Shown: positions 1-10,563 of the stretch, one piece after another
How positions within the stretch are numbered: the first letter of the stretch is position 1
Layout: the number at the start of each line of letters is the position of its first letter
Assembly: GCA_002179805.1 (NCBI GenBank)
Contig: NAVB01000149.1
Span: 1 to 61,767, forward strand
Source: Acanthamoeba lenticulata
Taxonomy: Eukaryota; Discosea; Longamoebia; Acanthamoebidae
Reading direction: 5' to 3'
Length of the DNA stretch: 61,767 nucleotides
Translations under genes and position numbers: made by a program
The notes under the pieces: model-generated
Told to the model about the DNA's origin: nothing
Seen by the model: only the letters and a program-made list of their open reading frames with translations
Databases searched by the model: none

Positions 1-2736
1 TCTGCGCCTGATGGTGATCATCACTCGCTCCGACTGTTTCTTGACGTACGTGTGCCATATGCCAGGAGCTGGAGGAAAGCGCGGAGATGATCGCGGAGCT
101 GTTAAAGGAGCGGGAGGAAGCGGGTAAGACCATCAAGAAGTTGAGGAAAAACCTTTTTCAACAAAAAGTCAAGAACCAGCGCGACTTAGATGAAATGGAC
201 GAACGTGAAGCAGAGGTAGGTGCCCATTCACGCTCCCTCTCTGTGTCGCCAGGGGTTGCAACGTTGCTGGCCCTTATTTCTTGACGATCACCGCACCAGC
301 ATAAAGAGGAACTCCTGAGGCTCGAAACCAGGCTCGCCAGCTTGAGCAAGACCTGCCAGGAGCAAAAAGAAAAGGAAAAGCAGCTCCTCGTCGAACTGGG
401 TATGTCAAACTTCATATGTGCATTCTTCAAATTCTTCACACCAAGGCCTGAATCATGTGGTACCATGGCGCTGTGTAGCACAATCCAAGGAAGAAACCAA
501 GAGGCTCATGGAACAGATCAAGGACTTGAAGAAGCTGAAAGCGGAGAACGAGGCGCTTTTGCAAACACTAAAAGATCTTCAGGTTTGGGTTCACATCCGT
601 CCCCGATCGGGACACACGTGCAGCCATCTCAAGGAAGCTCACTGGCGCGCGCAGGAGGAACGAGCCGAGAGGAGCGCAGAAAACAAGAAGCTGCGCGATG
701 AGAACCAGCGCCTCGATTGCGAACGCACGTGCGAAGAGCTCATTGGGCTCATGCGGAAAGCCGGAGAGGATGACGGTGAGGACGACATCTCTTTGATGAC
801 CGGAGGCGAGCTCGAGCATCTGAAGAGAGAGCTCAAGGCTCTCATCCTGGCGTCTGACGAGGACGACGAGGCGAAGCGAGCTGCGGCCTTGGTCACCGTC
901 TGTGGAGAGTGCGACGAGAGACCAGCGGCGTGCTTCTGCCCCGCGTGCCACGTCTTCCTGTGCGCCACGTGCGATGCTGCCGCGCACGCCTTGCGCATCC
1001 TTCGCAGCCACGAGCGCGTGCCGGCGGCGAGCGCACCGGCGAGCGCGCACGCGCCCGTGTGCGTGCACCACAAGGACGAGCGGGCCAAGCTCTGGTGCGA
1101 GCCAGACGCCACGCCCGTGTGCTCGCTCTGCCTCCTTGTCGGGCCGCACAAGGGCCACGAGGCCGTGCCTTTGGCCGAGGCCGAGGCGCGTCTGCGCAAG
1201 GCCGTGCAAGGCGAGATCGAGCAGGTGGAGGAGGCCATGAAGAAGCTCGAGGCCGCCGCCGACGTCGAACGGGCCAAGGTCGGGGCCGAGCGGGCCACCG
1301 GACACGAAGCGCGGAAAGCCATGAGGGAACACGCGGACAGGCTGGTGAAGGTAGTGGCCAAGCGGCAGCGCGTGCTCGAGGAGGAGATCGACGCGTGGGA
1401 GGCAGCTTGCGCAGCAATGACAGCCAAGAGGAAGGTCCAGCTGGAAGCGGCGTGGGCGGGACTCAAGGCGTCGAAGCGCGAGTTGGAGCAGCGGCTGCAC
1501 GCCCCGAGCCTTGTCGTCGTCGTCAGCAGCGACCGAACTGCACGAAGAGGAGAAGGCGAAGAAGGCGAAGTCGTCATGGACAAACCGATGCCTCTTAAGG
1601 TGAAGATTGAGGCAGCGGACGCAGCGGCTCGCGAGGCGGAGGAGAGGAGCGCGAGGCACATCTGGTTCCAAGTGCACGCGCCCAGCATGGCGAGCACTAC
1701 CGAGAGTGCGGTGGCGGCCGCAGGTGGAGAACCGGCCTTGGTCGTGACAGAGCCAGACGGCGACGATGCTGATGACGAGGACAAGGAGAAGGAAAAAGAA
1801 AAAGAAGAAGGGAAAGATGAAGTGGAGCAGGCCATCGAGCAGATCTCAGGAGCTCTCCGCCAACAGATCGGTCCCTTGATCCCGGTGTGTGCCTTTGGCT
1901 CTGAAGGCTCCGACCCCGGCCAGTTCGATGGCCCTTCTGGCGTGGCGGTGGACACACGATTGGGCCACATCGTCGTCGCCGACACCCACAACCACCGGGT
2001 GCAGGTGTTGCGAGCTGATGGCACCCTTGTGCGCGCCTTTGGCTCCAAAGGCTCTGGCCCCGGCCAGTTCCTTTTCCCGAATGACTTGGCGGTAGCTGAG
2101 CGCTCAGGCGACATTGTTGTTGCCGACTCCCATAACCACCGGGTGCAGGTGTGGCGTGCTGATGGCACGTTCGTGAGCGCTTTTGGTTCCAAAGGCTCCG
2201 ACCCCGGCCAGTTCGGTGGCCCTTCTGGCGTGGCGGTGGATGCACACTCAGGCCACATCATCGTTGCCGACACCGACAATCACCGCGTACAGGTGCTGGA
2301 TACTGACGGCACGTTCTTGCGTGCCTTTGGTTCCGAAGGCTCCGGCCCCGGCCAGTTTGATGGCCCTTGTGGCGTGGCGGTGGATGCACGATCGGGCCAC
2401 ATCATCGTTGCCGATGCCGACAACCGGGTGCAAGTGTGGCGTGCTGATGGCACGTTTGTGAGCGCTTTTGGTTCTGAAGGCTCCGGCCCCGGCCAGTTCG
2501 ATGGCCCTTGTGGAGTGGCGGTGGATGCACGGTCGGGCCACATCATCGTTGCCGACACCTACAACAACCGCGTGCAGGTGCGCAGCGCCGATGGCACCTT
2601 CTCGTGCGCCTTGGGTTCTGAAGGCTCCGGTCCCGGCCAGTTCAAGCTCCCGTATGCCGTAGCAGTGGATGCACGATTGGGCCACATCGTCGTTGCCGAC
2701 ACCCACAACAACCGCGTGCAGGTGATTCGCTTCTAG
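1..2736 (+). CDS. B-box / coiled-coil / NHL-repeat protein (TRIM-NHL-like), 5' end outside window
   Basis: The visible exons are 66-215, 300-399 and 479-2736; splice phases agree and the first exon opens on an acceptor, so the true start lies upstream. The early exons encode charged coiled coil (residues such as ELLKEREEAGKTIKKLRK). The long exon holds two B-box zinc fingers: C-x2-C with CPACHVFLC near 900-1000, and CVHHKDERAKLWC near 1060-1170. A long coiled coil follows, then an acidic KEKEKEKEE stretch. Six NHL repeats of about 47 residues (core GVAVDxxxGHIVVADTxNHRVQV) run from about 1890 to the stop and would form a beta-propeller. No RING finger is visible, so ubiquitin-ligase activity cannot be claimed. 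A 42-nt GT-AG stretch at 583-624 keeps the frame and could be a tiny intron or coding. It is a paralogue of the minus-strand gene at 30476-32493. Function in amoebae is unknown. Confidence 0.85.
1890..2733 (+). repeat. Six tandem NHL-coding DNA repeats, about 141-144 bp each
   Basis: Units begin near 1890, 2034, 2178, 2319, 2463 and 2607. Each starts with a version of gcctttggctctgaaggctc and continues through a gtggcggtggatgca block. The units are much more alike at DNA level than the protein fold needs, which suggests recent amplification or gene conversion. Confidence 0.8.
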
Positions 2737-2795
2737 GCGTGTATTTCACGAATAACACGAACTTCCTTCTTCTTCAAAAACTTGTTGTTGTTCTC

Positions 2796-4816
2796 TTACT
2801 GGCACATGTCGAGGAGGTCCTCGGCACTGACCGACCGTCGCTTGTGCTGCTTCGGTGGATGAGGATGAGGCCGCCGAGGCGATGATGGACAACCAACCCC
2901 ATTGTTGGCCACCACCGCCACTGCGGGCCGGGCCTTCTTGGCGGCGGGTCGCGCAAAGCACTGCCCGTCCGCGTCGTCATCGTCATCATGCGCTGTTGTT
3001 GTTGTTGTTGTGGTGGTGTTGGCTGGTCGCTTCTTGTTGCTGCGCGCAGGTGACGCAGAAGAGGACGTCGACGACGAGGAGGAGGAAGCGTGGTTGTGCG
3101 AATGATGAGCCATCATGAGCTTCTCTTTGAGCGATATCCCGCCAGTGGACGACGCCCCTCCCGAAGAGGCCGCGCCGAGATTGGCGCCTGGCGCTTGCGG
3201 CCGGTGTCTGCGGGCAATCCAACCCGAGAGTGTGACATGTCAACAGGGACGACCATCCTCGACAGCGTGAAGAGGAAGAAGGAGAGGAAAGAGGAGAAAG
3301 GGCGAACCGCTTGCGGACGGATGTGCGAATGACGTACTCGCCATCGTTCTCGAGCAGCGACAGCGAGGGCGTGGGGCCCGTCAGCGAAAATGACCCTGCT
3401 TGTTGTTTGTGTGTACGTATGTGAGTGAAGTATGGCCCCTTTCCACGATTGCGAGGGCTGATGCGCACCCTTGTGGTGGGACCCGAGCAGACCGGCCTCG
3501 GTGTCGGTGCTGCCGCCAGCTGCTGCTGCGGCACAGGTGACAGCGGACTTGGCCTGCTGTGGGCATCGCGCTGCGTCCTCGTCGTCGCTCGCGCTGACCA
3601 CGCCGCTGCGTGCTGTTCCACCACCAATCAACAAACAGTCAGTTGCGTGCTTCTTCTCGGTTTTGGTTGGGAAGTTTGGGGGCCGATGAACGTGCCTTGT
3701 CGTCGCAACTCGCGAATCTTCTTCTTTTTCTCGTTAAGGATCTGCACAAACTGCTCTTCCCCCAAAGTGTGTCGCCAGAGAGGACGTCAGCTCTCGAGTT
3801 GGCGGGCAGAGACCAAGGCAAAGAAGAATGGAAGGAGGGATGAATGTGCCTTGTTGTAGAGGTCGGCCTCCATGGCCTTCTTCTCCTCGACCAGCACGTT
3901 GAGCTGCGTCAACGCGCCGTCGCGCTGCGCAAACAGAGCCTCGTTCTGCGTGCGAAGCTCCTTGTTGCTTCGCTGCAGGGTGGCAAGTTGAACACCGACG
4001 ATGATGATGATGAACAACAACCCAGCTCACCCCGAGCAGAGCAGCTGCTCGAGAGCATAGAAACAACGTTCATGTTGATTGATGTTTGTACCTCGAGGTC
4101 AGTCTGGCGGTCGATGAGGCTGTCGAGGCACTGCTGAACGATGGCGCGACCGTCCTTGACCAGCGCGAGCGGCAGCGTGCCCTTGACCTGCACGCGAGGC
4201 CCCACTTTGGTTTGAGGCCACATTGCTCGACGTCACCGTTGTGTGCAGTCGAGAAGACGCACCGAGAAGCCCACTTGCACGTCCTGGCCCAGCTTGATGC
4301 GCCAGGTCAGCTGTGTCAAAACGACGACACGAGCCCGCCACGTAAAGGTCAGCCCTCGTGTTGTTGGGGGGAGAAGAACGTGCGGAAGAGGTGGGGAGCT
4401 GGTTACGTGAAGCTCGCTGGCCGACTGGCCCTGGCTGAGACGATAGGAAAAGTGCTTCTTGGTCAGGTCCTGCACGGTGAGTGCTCGCCTGGTGAGCTTC
4501 ATGTACTCCTCCATCTCCATTTCTGCGGGCTTGAGCGAGTTCTCAATGAACTCCTCCTCGGCTGCATACACACACGAACAGTGCAAGGTCAACCCGCCGT
4601 GTTCTGCTGGCCAACGGCTGGCATGTATATACCTCGACCGTGCCACACTTGTCGGCCATCCGTAATGTGAATTTCAAACTCGGTCTCCCGCCAGCTTGTT
4701 GTAGCAGAAGAGATGAGCAACCATGCACGCATTATAAAAAGGGAAGACGGCTACCTTGTGCGAAAGTAAAACGATCGACCTCCCAACACAAAGCGTGTGA
4801 GCTGGCAGTCTTCCAT
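2796..4816 (-). CDS. XRCC4: XRCC4 homologue (non-homologous end-joining, DNA ligase IV partner)
   Basis: XRCC4 forms a homodimer whose coiled coil binds DNA ligase IV during double-strand-break repair in the nucleus. Exons: 4755-4816, 4633-4694, 4407-4561, 4259-4310, 4092-4204, 3850-3972 and from 3750 down, then one or more 3' exons ending at 2796. The order of conserved blocks follows the animal protein. The head has ITDGRQVWHG (animal form ITLTDGHSAWTG). A helix EYMKLTRRAL matches the conserved YVGELRKAL region. AIVQQCLDSLIDRQ precedes the coiled coil. The coiled coil has MEADLYNKFVQILNEKKKK against animal LETDLYKRFILVLNEKK. The C terminus SVSAEDLLDM resembles the conserved SSPEDLFD tail. 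Exon 6 appears to use a GC donor (gcacat). The joins in the low-complexity C-terminal third are uncertain. The first exon faces the F-box-Rab gene across about 160 bp. Confidence 0.8.
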
Positions 4817-4979
4817 CGTTCGATGACTCTGAATTGATTCTTGAAAATGGTCTACGTTCACAAATTGAATTGTTTGTTTGTGTGTGTTCGTTGTTTTGGC
4901 GGGAACTGGCTCTTTAAAAAACAGAGAAATGTTTATTTCTTGTCAATTACCGGAAAAGGAAAAGAGAGTCCTTAAGTGT
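4817..4979. promoter_or_regulatory. Short divergent intergenic region, XRCC4 / F-box-Rab
   Basis: Only 163 bp separate the two start codons, so core promoters of both genes should lie here. It is AT-richer than the flanking exons. I see no clear TATA box or palindrome. Confidence 0.4.
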
Positions 4980-6589
4980 ATGCCACAGACCGTGCAGCAC
5001 CTCCTTGCCCTGCGCAGTCACACGAACGCCGCACGCAAGATGCTCACGCCCGCCCTCGCCGTCGTTGATGCAGTCAACGCTCACGGTGACACTCCACTCC
5101 ACTACAAGGTACATGTTCTGCTGTCTCTGCTCGAGAACGCTGCTTTGTCTTTCTCACTGCCAGCACAGGTGGCAGGCCAGGTCCAGCAGACGAACGTTGC
5201 CGCGCTTCTGCAAGGCCTGGAGGGAGGACATCTCCGCGACCGGCATCTGGAGCCTTCCTAGCTGATGTTGTTGGTCAGGAGTTGGTGCTACACATGTTGT
5301 CCTTCCTCGGCACGCCTGAAGACTTGTGCGCCGTGTCTCAGGTTCGCTCCACAATTCCTATTCTTTGATTTTATTGGGCTGATACTTTGGCGCTGCAGAC
5401 GTGCCGCGCGCTGGCAGCCATCAGTCGTGATGACCATCTGTCACACGAGTCCTGGGCCGATCACTACGTTCCAACGTACTTGCACTTCATCTCAACAATA
5501 ATCCGCAATAATTGGAGATATATATATATAAATTCCGGTTATTGTTGGTTTTCGAATATTGAATTCTTGCCATCAGCATCAACGGAGCGGGTGGATGGAA
5601 GCAGGTCTACATGATGTGGTTCCGTGCCGCCATCTCCCTCTACCTCCAGGAGAAGCAGGCTGAGCAGCTCCGCCTTGCGAGCGACAACAAGACGCCCAGT
5701 ACACCGGCAACCACGGCGGGCAAGCGGGGCCGAGAGTGCTTGAGCTCCTCTTCTTGGGCAACGGGTACAGAACCACGACTGCGCAGCATATGTAATAGAT
5801 TGATGATGTTCATAACCAAGACCTCGATCGTGCACATCTACGTGCATCTAGTGGCGCGGGCAAGTCGTCCATGCTTCACGCAGATAATGCATTCATTGAC
5901 CAAAACATCCTGACCGCCGGTGTTGACTTCAAGGTCGTGATGTATGACCACTACGGCGAGCCTGTCCAGGTACGCCCCCCAATCTACACCTGCCATGCAA
6001 AATCTCACGTTGGGCACTGCGCACGTGTGGTGCTGACATGATAGGCCAGCTCGGGGCACGTTCTACCTTTGTATTCCTATTTAATTTCAATTATTCATAT
6101 TTTAAATTATTATTATAATTAAAGAAAATTCAATCTAAAATCTGAATCAAAAACTACCTCACACCCATCCAGGACACGGCGGGATCAGAGCGCTTCCGGA
6201 CCATCACAGCGGCCTATTATCGCGGGGTGCAAGGCGTGATAGTGGCCTACGACATCACTAACCGCCAATCCTTCGATGGCACACTCAACTGGTCCGTCAG
6301 TTGGGTGTGGAAGGGTGCCATGTGCTCTTGGTCGGGTGCAAGGCCGACCGTGAGGCGGAGCGCGTCGTCGGACATGACGAGGGCCTGGCGCTGGCCCGCG
6401 CGCTGGGCGCCATCTTTGCCGAGTGCTCGTCCAAGACGGGCGACGGCGTGCAGGAGGCGCTCGTGGGCTGGTGCTTGGGCGGGTGGCGCTGCATGGCGGG
6501 CCTTGGACGACCTGCCCACGTCCCGCCCGTGGCCATCCTCGACGCTTGCCTTGAAGCCGCCAGCAAGAAGCGTTCGTGCTGCCTTCAAT
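4980..6589 (+). CDS. Ankyrin - F-box - Rab GTPase fusion, with apparent frame breaks
   Basis: The first exon has an ankyrin-type [14 protein letters not shown]; after a GT-AG intron it continues [15 protein letters not shown]. An F-box follows near 5260-5340 ([20 protein letters not shown]) and continues in the next exon as [13 protein letters not shown]. The 5578-5735 exon has [21 protein letters not shown] Rab domain then begins: VLELLFLGN joined to GGAGKSSML (P-loop GxxxxGKS), [15 protein letters not shown], then [42 protein letters not shown] in place of NKx[10 protein letters not shown], and a C-terminal CCLQ suited to geranylgeranylation. The F-box would recruit an SCF ubiquitin ligase and the Rab part would sit on membranes. 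Frame shifts are needed near 5250, 5735 and 6290. No stop or ATG suggests two separate genes. It could be a decayed gene or carry sequence errors. Confidence 0.6.
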
Positions 6590-6717
6590 AGAGCCGGCGG
6601 CAACAAATACGAAAGAAAAAACGACGCTACGTCCGAACACGCTCGAGTATGAACACGATCATGATGTTTAGTGGGCGCAAGAAGAGAGAAGGACACGAAG
6701 GGACAGGGTAGTGCTGT

Positions 6718-7210
6718 TCACTGCAGCTGTTCGAGTTCCTTCTCACTGGGGACGGCCAAGGGCTTCACCACCACGCGCTGCGTCGACCAGCTGACGTATG
6801 GCTTCAGCTGCGGTGGCGATGAAGGTGTCAGTCGCCTTTTGCGTGGAGTGGAGGGAAAGAGAGCGCCGTACAGGGCAGTCAGTAAGATCGGGAATCACGT
6901 AGACGGGCACCTTGGCAGGCACGATGCGGTAGCCACCTGCCCAATCGCAAAAAAAATTCATTATAATCATGCAATGAAAGGTGAAGTTTGCCTCGACAAA
7001 GGATCCGCACATACCCTTCTTGGTGTGGAAACCGAGCGTACGGCAGCCTACGCCCTTGTACCAGCCCTTCTTGGGCGTCATCTTGGGGGTGAGCCGCCCC
7101 TTGCCCTGATTCATGGCGGCCTTGGACGGACCACGAGTGAAAGAGACGGCACCGGCCGTCATGCGGGCGCCCAGCGGAGTCCTTCGCGTCAACGTTCCGA
7201 ACGAGCTCAT
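6718..7210 (-). CDS. MRPL41: Mitochondrial large-subunit ribosomal protein mL41
   Basis: This is a structural protein of the mitochondrial large ribosomal subunit. Exons 7015-7210, 6872-6936 and 6718-6807 join in phase to give 116 residues. The N terminus is basic (MSSFGTLTRRTPLGARM), fitting import into mitochondria. The family core is clear: KKGWYKGVGCRTLGFHTKKG resembles the KGRGAKGxGF block, then VPVYVIPDLTD (animal VPEFVVPDLTG), then LKPYVSWSTQ (animal LKPYVSYLAP). The C terminus stops soon after, so it lacks the extension found in mammals. It is divergent from the phosphatidylserine synthase gene, with about 270 bp between the starts. Confidence 0.85.
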
Positions 7211-7479
7211 CTCGTCTTGATTCTTCTATCAATTCCGATGCCGCAAGTTTCTTTTCTCCGTCATTTTCTTGTCTTTTCCGGCCACGCACGCACGTTCGAA
7301 GAAGACACGGAACGCAACTGCGCATAAGCAGTTCGCATTTGTTCGTTCTTCATTGTGCCATCAACATACAGGTATCTCGTTTCTATTCCCTGTTCACGCT
7401 GCTTTGCGATGCACTCGCGTGGCGCTTTGTTTTAGTACAGTGAAATTTAATCCCATCCCATCTCATCTCAGCGGCTAGG
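7211..7479. promoter_or_regulatory. Divergent intergenic region, mL41 / phosphatidylserine synthase
   Basis: A 269-bp gap between two oppositely transcribed start codons. It is pyrimidine-rich on the plus strand close to the PSS start. No distinct motif was recognised. Confidence 0.35.
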
Positions 7480-10441
7480 ATGGAGAGCCAGGTGCCAGAT
7501 GAGCAAGAAGGACTGCGACAACGCCCTACCATCACGAGGGACACAGCACCAAACGAGCCGACTTTGTTGTCCCCGGACTTGCGGCGCAAGGGCCGATCCA
7601 TCTCTGCTTCATCTGTCTGTACGCATCGTCCCGTGAGCTGGATCACTGCATCTCCCTCTTTTTTTGGCAACAAACGTCTCACAGCTCACTTCACCACGCG
7701 GCCTACTTCGACGTCGGTGCAGCCTCGGCCGTAACAGAGGATGGCACCAGTAGTCCGTCGTCGCCACGGAAGGTCAAGCACAAGCGGAAGCGCCTCCAGT
7801 CGCTCCTCAAACTGTGGCCGCCGGAGCCAGAGCCCTTCCTCGAGGAGACCGGCAGCCCCTTTGCCTTCCTCTACAAGTCGCACGTACGCACGCGTCCGCC
7901 TCCTCCTCGCTCCTATTTTTATTTTTATTTTTTTAAAAAAAATTATTTTAGACATTTTTCAAATGAAAAATTGTGTGTTCGTGTGCAGACCCTCACTGGG
8001 TTGGCCATCACGGGCCTCTTCATTCGTACGTCCTCCTGCCGCTCTGGTGATGCATGTGCCTTGCATGATAACGCTTCATGCTTATTCTCTGCCCTTTCGT
8101 TTTCTTCTTCTCCTTCAGTCTACCACTCGTTCTTCCGCGCGCCCTCGCCCGATCCCAGCGACGAGATCAAGGCGTACCGGCTCCTCGTCCTCATGTGTTG
8201 CTCTGTTTGGTTTCTGTCATGACGATGTTCTCTCCTCTCCGGTTGTACCCAGTGGGCTGTTGGTGATGACGGTGGTCTTCCTCCTCTACTGCATGATCCA
8301 GCTCCGCGACGGCCTCCTCCTGCGACCACACCCGGCCGTCTGGTGCCCGCCTCTCTTAATTTAATTTAAAAATTCAATTCAATTTGTATTTTATCTAAAT
8401 TTTTATTTAAAACGATTATTAAATTAACAAAATGAATTCTGCCACAGGCGCGTGGTGCACGGCGCGGGTCTGCTGTACCTGCTGGCGCTGGCGTTCATCC
8501 TCGTGCAGACGGAAGACAATGCGCGACAGTTCCTCACCTTCTTCTATCCGGACCTCGGCAAGCCCCCGGCCGCCAACGACCTCATCTACGCCGCCGGTAC
8601 CCTTTCCTCCTCCTCCTCCTCCTTCTCTTCGTCCTCTTTGTCGTCCTTCCTTCTCTCTTTGTATTCTTGTCGACTTCCCTTTTGGCGTCGTCGTTGTCCC
8701 CCTCACCCTTGTTGTCGTTGTCGTCATCGTCTTCACACGCGGCAGATTGCCGGATCTACACGCCCGAGAAGGAGAACCATTTCGAGCACGTCACGTCGGC
8801 CTGGAACGACATCTTCATCGGTACTTGCTGAATTGCTACTTCATTTGCGAACGCTTTTTCCCTTTCCCTCTAAGCGCCTGGCCGTTGCGCTCACTACTGC
8901 CGCCACCACAGCGGCGCACACGTTCGGGTGGTGGGCCAAGATGGTGATGCTGCGCGACTGGCGGCTGTGCTGGATCCTGGGCATCCTGTGGGAGATCCTC
9001 GAGTACTCCTTCCAGCACATCCTCCCCAACTTCCACGAGTGCTGGTGGGGTACGTGAAAATCATTTCTTTTGTTTTTCCTTTGCTCTGAATTTCTTTATA
9101 AATATGCCTAACATGTGTTGTTTGTGTTGTTGTTGCTGTGGTGGTAATAAGATCACTGGCTCATCGACTTGATGATCTGCAACTTGGCCGGAATGGTGCT
9201 TGGCATGCTCACCTGCAAATACTTTGAATGTACGAATATTCCCGGTCTTGTCTTGAATGGAGATCTCAAGACTCACGGATCGGTCGTATGCAGTCCGGCG
9301 ATACGACTGGACGGGCGGGTCGGAGGGTCCGGCGGGCATCCGTACACACCTCAACCGCGCCCTCGCCCAGTTCTCGCCCATGCGCTGGACTCGGTTCGTG
9401 CGCCCTCACATGAATGATTTTAAATATAAACACTAATTATAATTAATATTATTTTTATTATTTATTCCTCTTTTTTCGTGTCTGACGTGGCGTGTGCTTG
9501 TTCTTGGGGTGGCGGGAACCAGCTACGAGTGGTCGGTGTTCTCGTCGGTCCGGCGGTTCTTCATGGTGGCGATGATGATCGTCATGATGGAGGTCGTCGA
9601 GATGAACGGCTTCTTCCTCAAATACGTCCTCTGGTACCTCTTCCTCCTTATCTTCATCATCATCCTGATGTTGATGGTGATAAAACTGACCAACCACGCG
9701 CGGGCGCAGGATCCCGCCGGCCAATCCGCTGAACACGATGCGGCTGCTCCTCTTCTGCCTTCTCTCCATTCCCGGTAAAATCCCACCACTCGACGTGATA
9801 CGCGTCTGCGTGGTCATGCTGACGTGTGCGTGACGTTGCGGCACAGCCCTGCACGAGTGGTACGCCTACGTGGTGGCCTTTGAGAAGACCGAGACGCGGC
9901 GGCTGGGCAAGGACATGTGGCTCCTCATCGCCATCATGTGCGTCGAGGTACTCCAGACGCCGGCCACACGCGATGACGATGATGATGGTGATGATGAAGA
10001 TGACGACGATGACTGACTTCTTGATGGCACATGGTGTTGATCGACCACAGTTTGCGGTGTGCATGAAGTTTGGCTGGCGGCTGTTCATGGTGGTCCCGCC
10101 GCAGCCGGTCCTCTGGGGCTGGATCCTGTCGGCCGTGCTGCTGCTCATCTGGCTCGCGCTCCGCTTTGGCATGGCGCCCATCTTCCAGTACGGCTACAGC
10201 CTCTCAGGCCCTCCTCCCGCGTCGTCGGCAAGCTTCGCGAGCCGGACGCTCACACGTCATCTTGTGTGGTTTGTTGTGCTGCAGGAACAGGAAGAAGACA
10301 AAGAGCCCGTGGCGAGTGACAGCGATGAACATGCTGTTTGTGGTGGCCCTCCTGCCGCTGGTGTGGCTCATCTACACCCAGGACGTGGGCTACGGCGAGG
10401 AGGGCCGCGCCATCCTGGCCAACCAGACCCGCCCAGCTTGA
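7480..10441 (+). CDS. PTDSS: Phosphatidylserine synthase (PTDSS1/2 family)
   Basis: The enzyme makes phosphatidylserine by base exchange in the ER membrane. Fifteen exons join in phase: 7480-7632, 7740-7883, 7989-8025, 8119-8173, 8253-8342, 8448-8596, 8746-8820, 8912-9049, 9152-9229, 9294-9393, 9523-9633, 9710-9774, 9847-9947, 10051-10220, 10285-10441. The diagnostic block is well kept: [56 protein letters not shown] and LLIDLMICNLAGMVLGM-type residues. NGFFLKYVLW and the YAYVVAFEKTETRRLGKDMW segment follow. There are about nine to ten hydrophobic helices. The N-terminal 50 residues are polar and variable. The predicted product is about 485 residues, the usual size for the family. An AATAAA lies four bases after the stop. 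Confidence 0.93.
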
Positions 10442-10444
10442 ACA

Positions 10445-10450
10445 AATAAA
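10445..10450 (+). promoter_or_regulatory. Poly(A) signal AATAAA of the PSS gene
   Basis: AATAAA lies four bases after the stop codon of the phosphatidylserine synthase gene, followed by a T-rich stretch. Confidence 0.5.
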
Positions 10451-10563
10451 CCAATAATTTATTTAAAAAGGGAAAAAATTTTAACCGAGAATTTAGTCTT
10501 ATTATTGAAAGAAAAAGAAAGAAACACACCAAACGGAACTGACTCGTCGAGTCTAAGTGAAGC

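Noticed and set aside
583..624. A 42-nt intron in the B-box/NHL gene
   Set aside because: Possible GT-AG ends, but shorter than any other intron here and frame-preserving; left as coding with a note.
568..1677. Long minus-strand open frames opposite the B-box/NHL gene
   Set aside because: They mirror a GC-rich coding exon and show no domain; the plus strand has B-boxes and NHL repeats.
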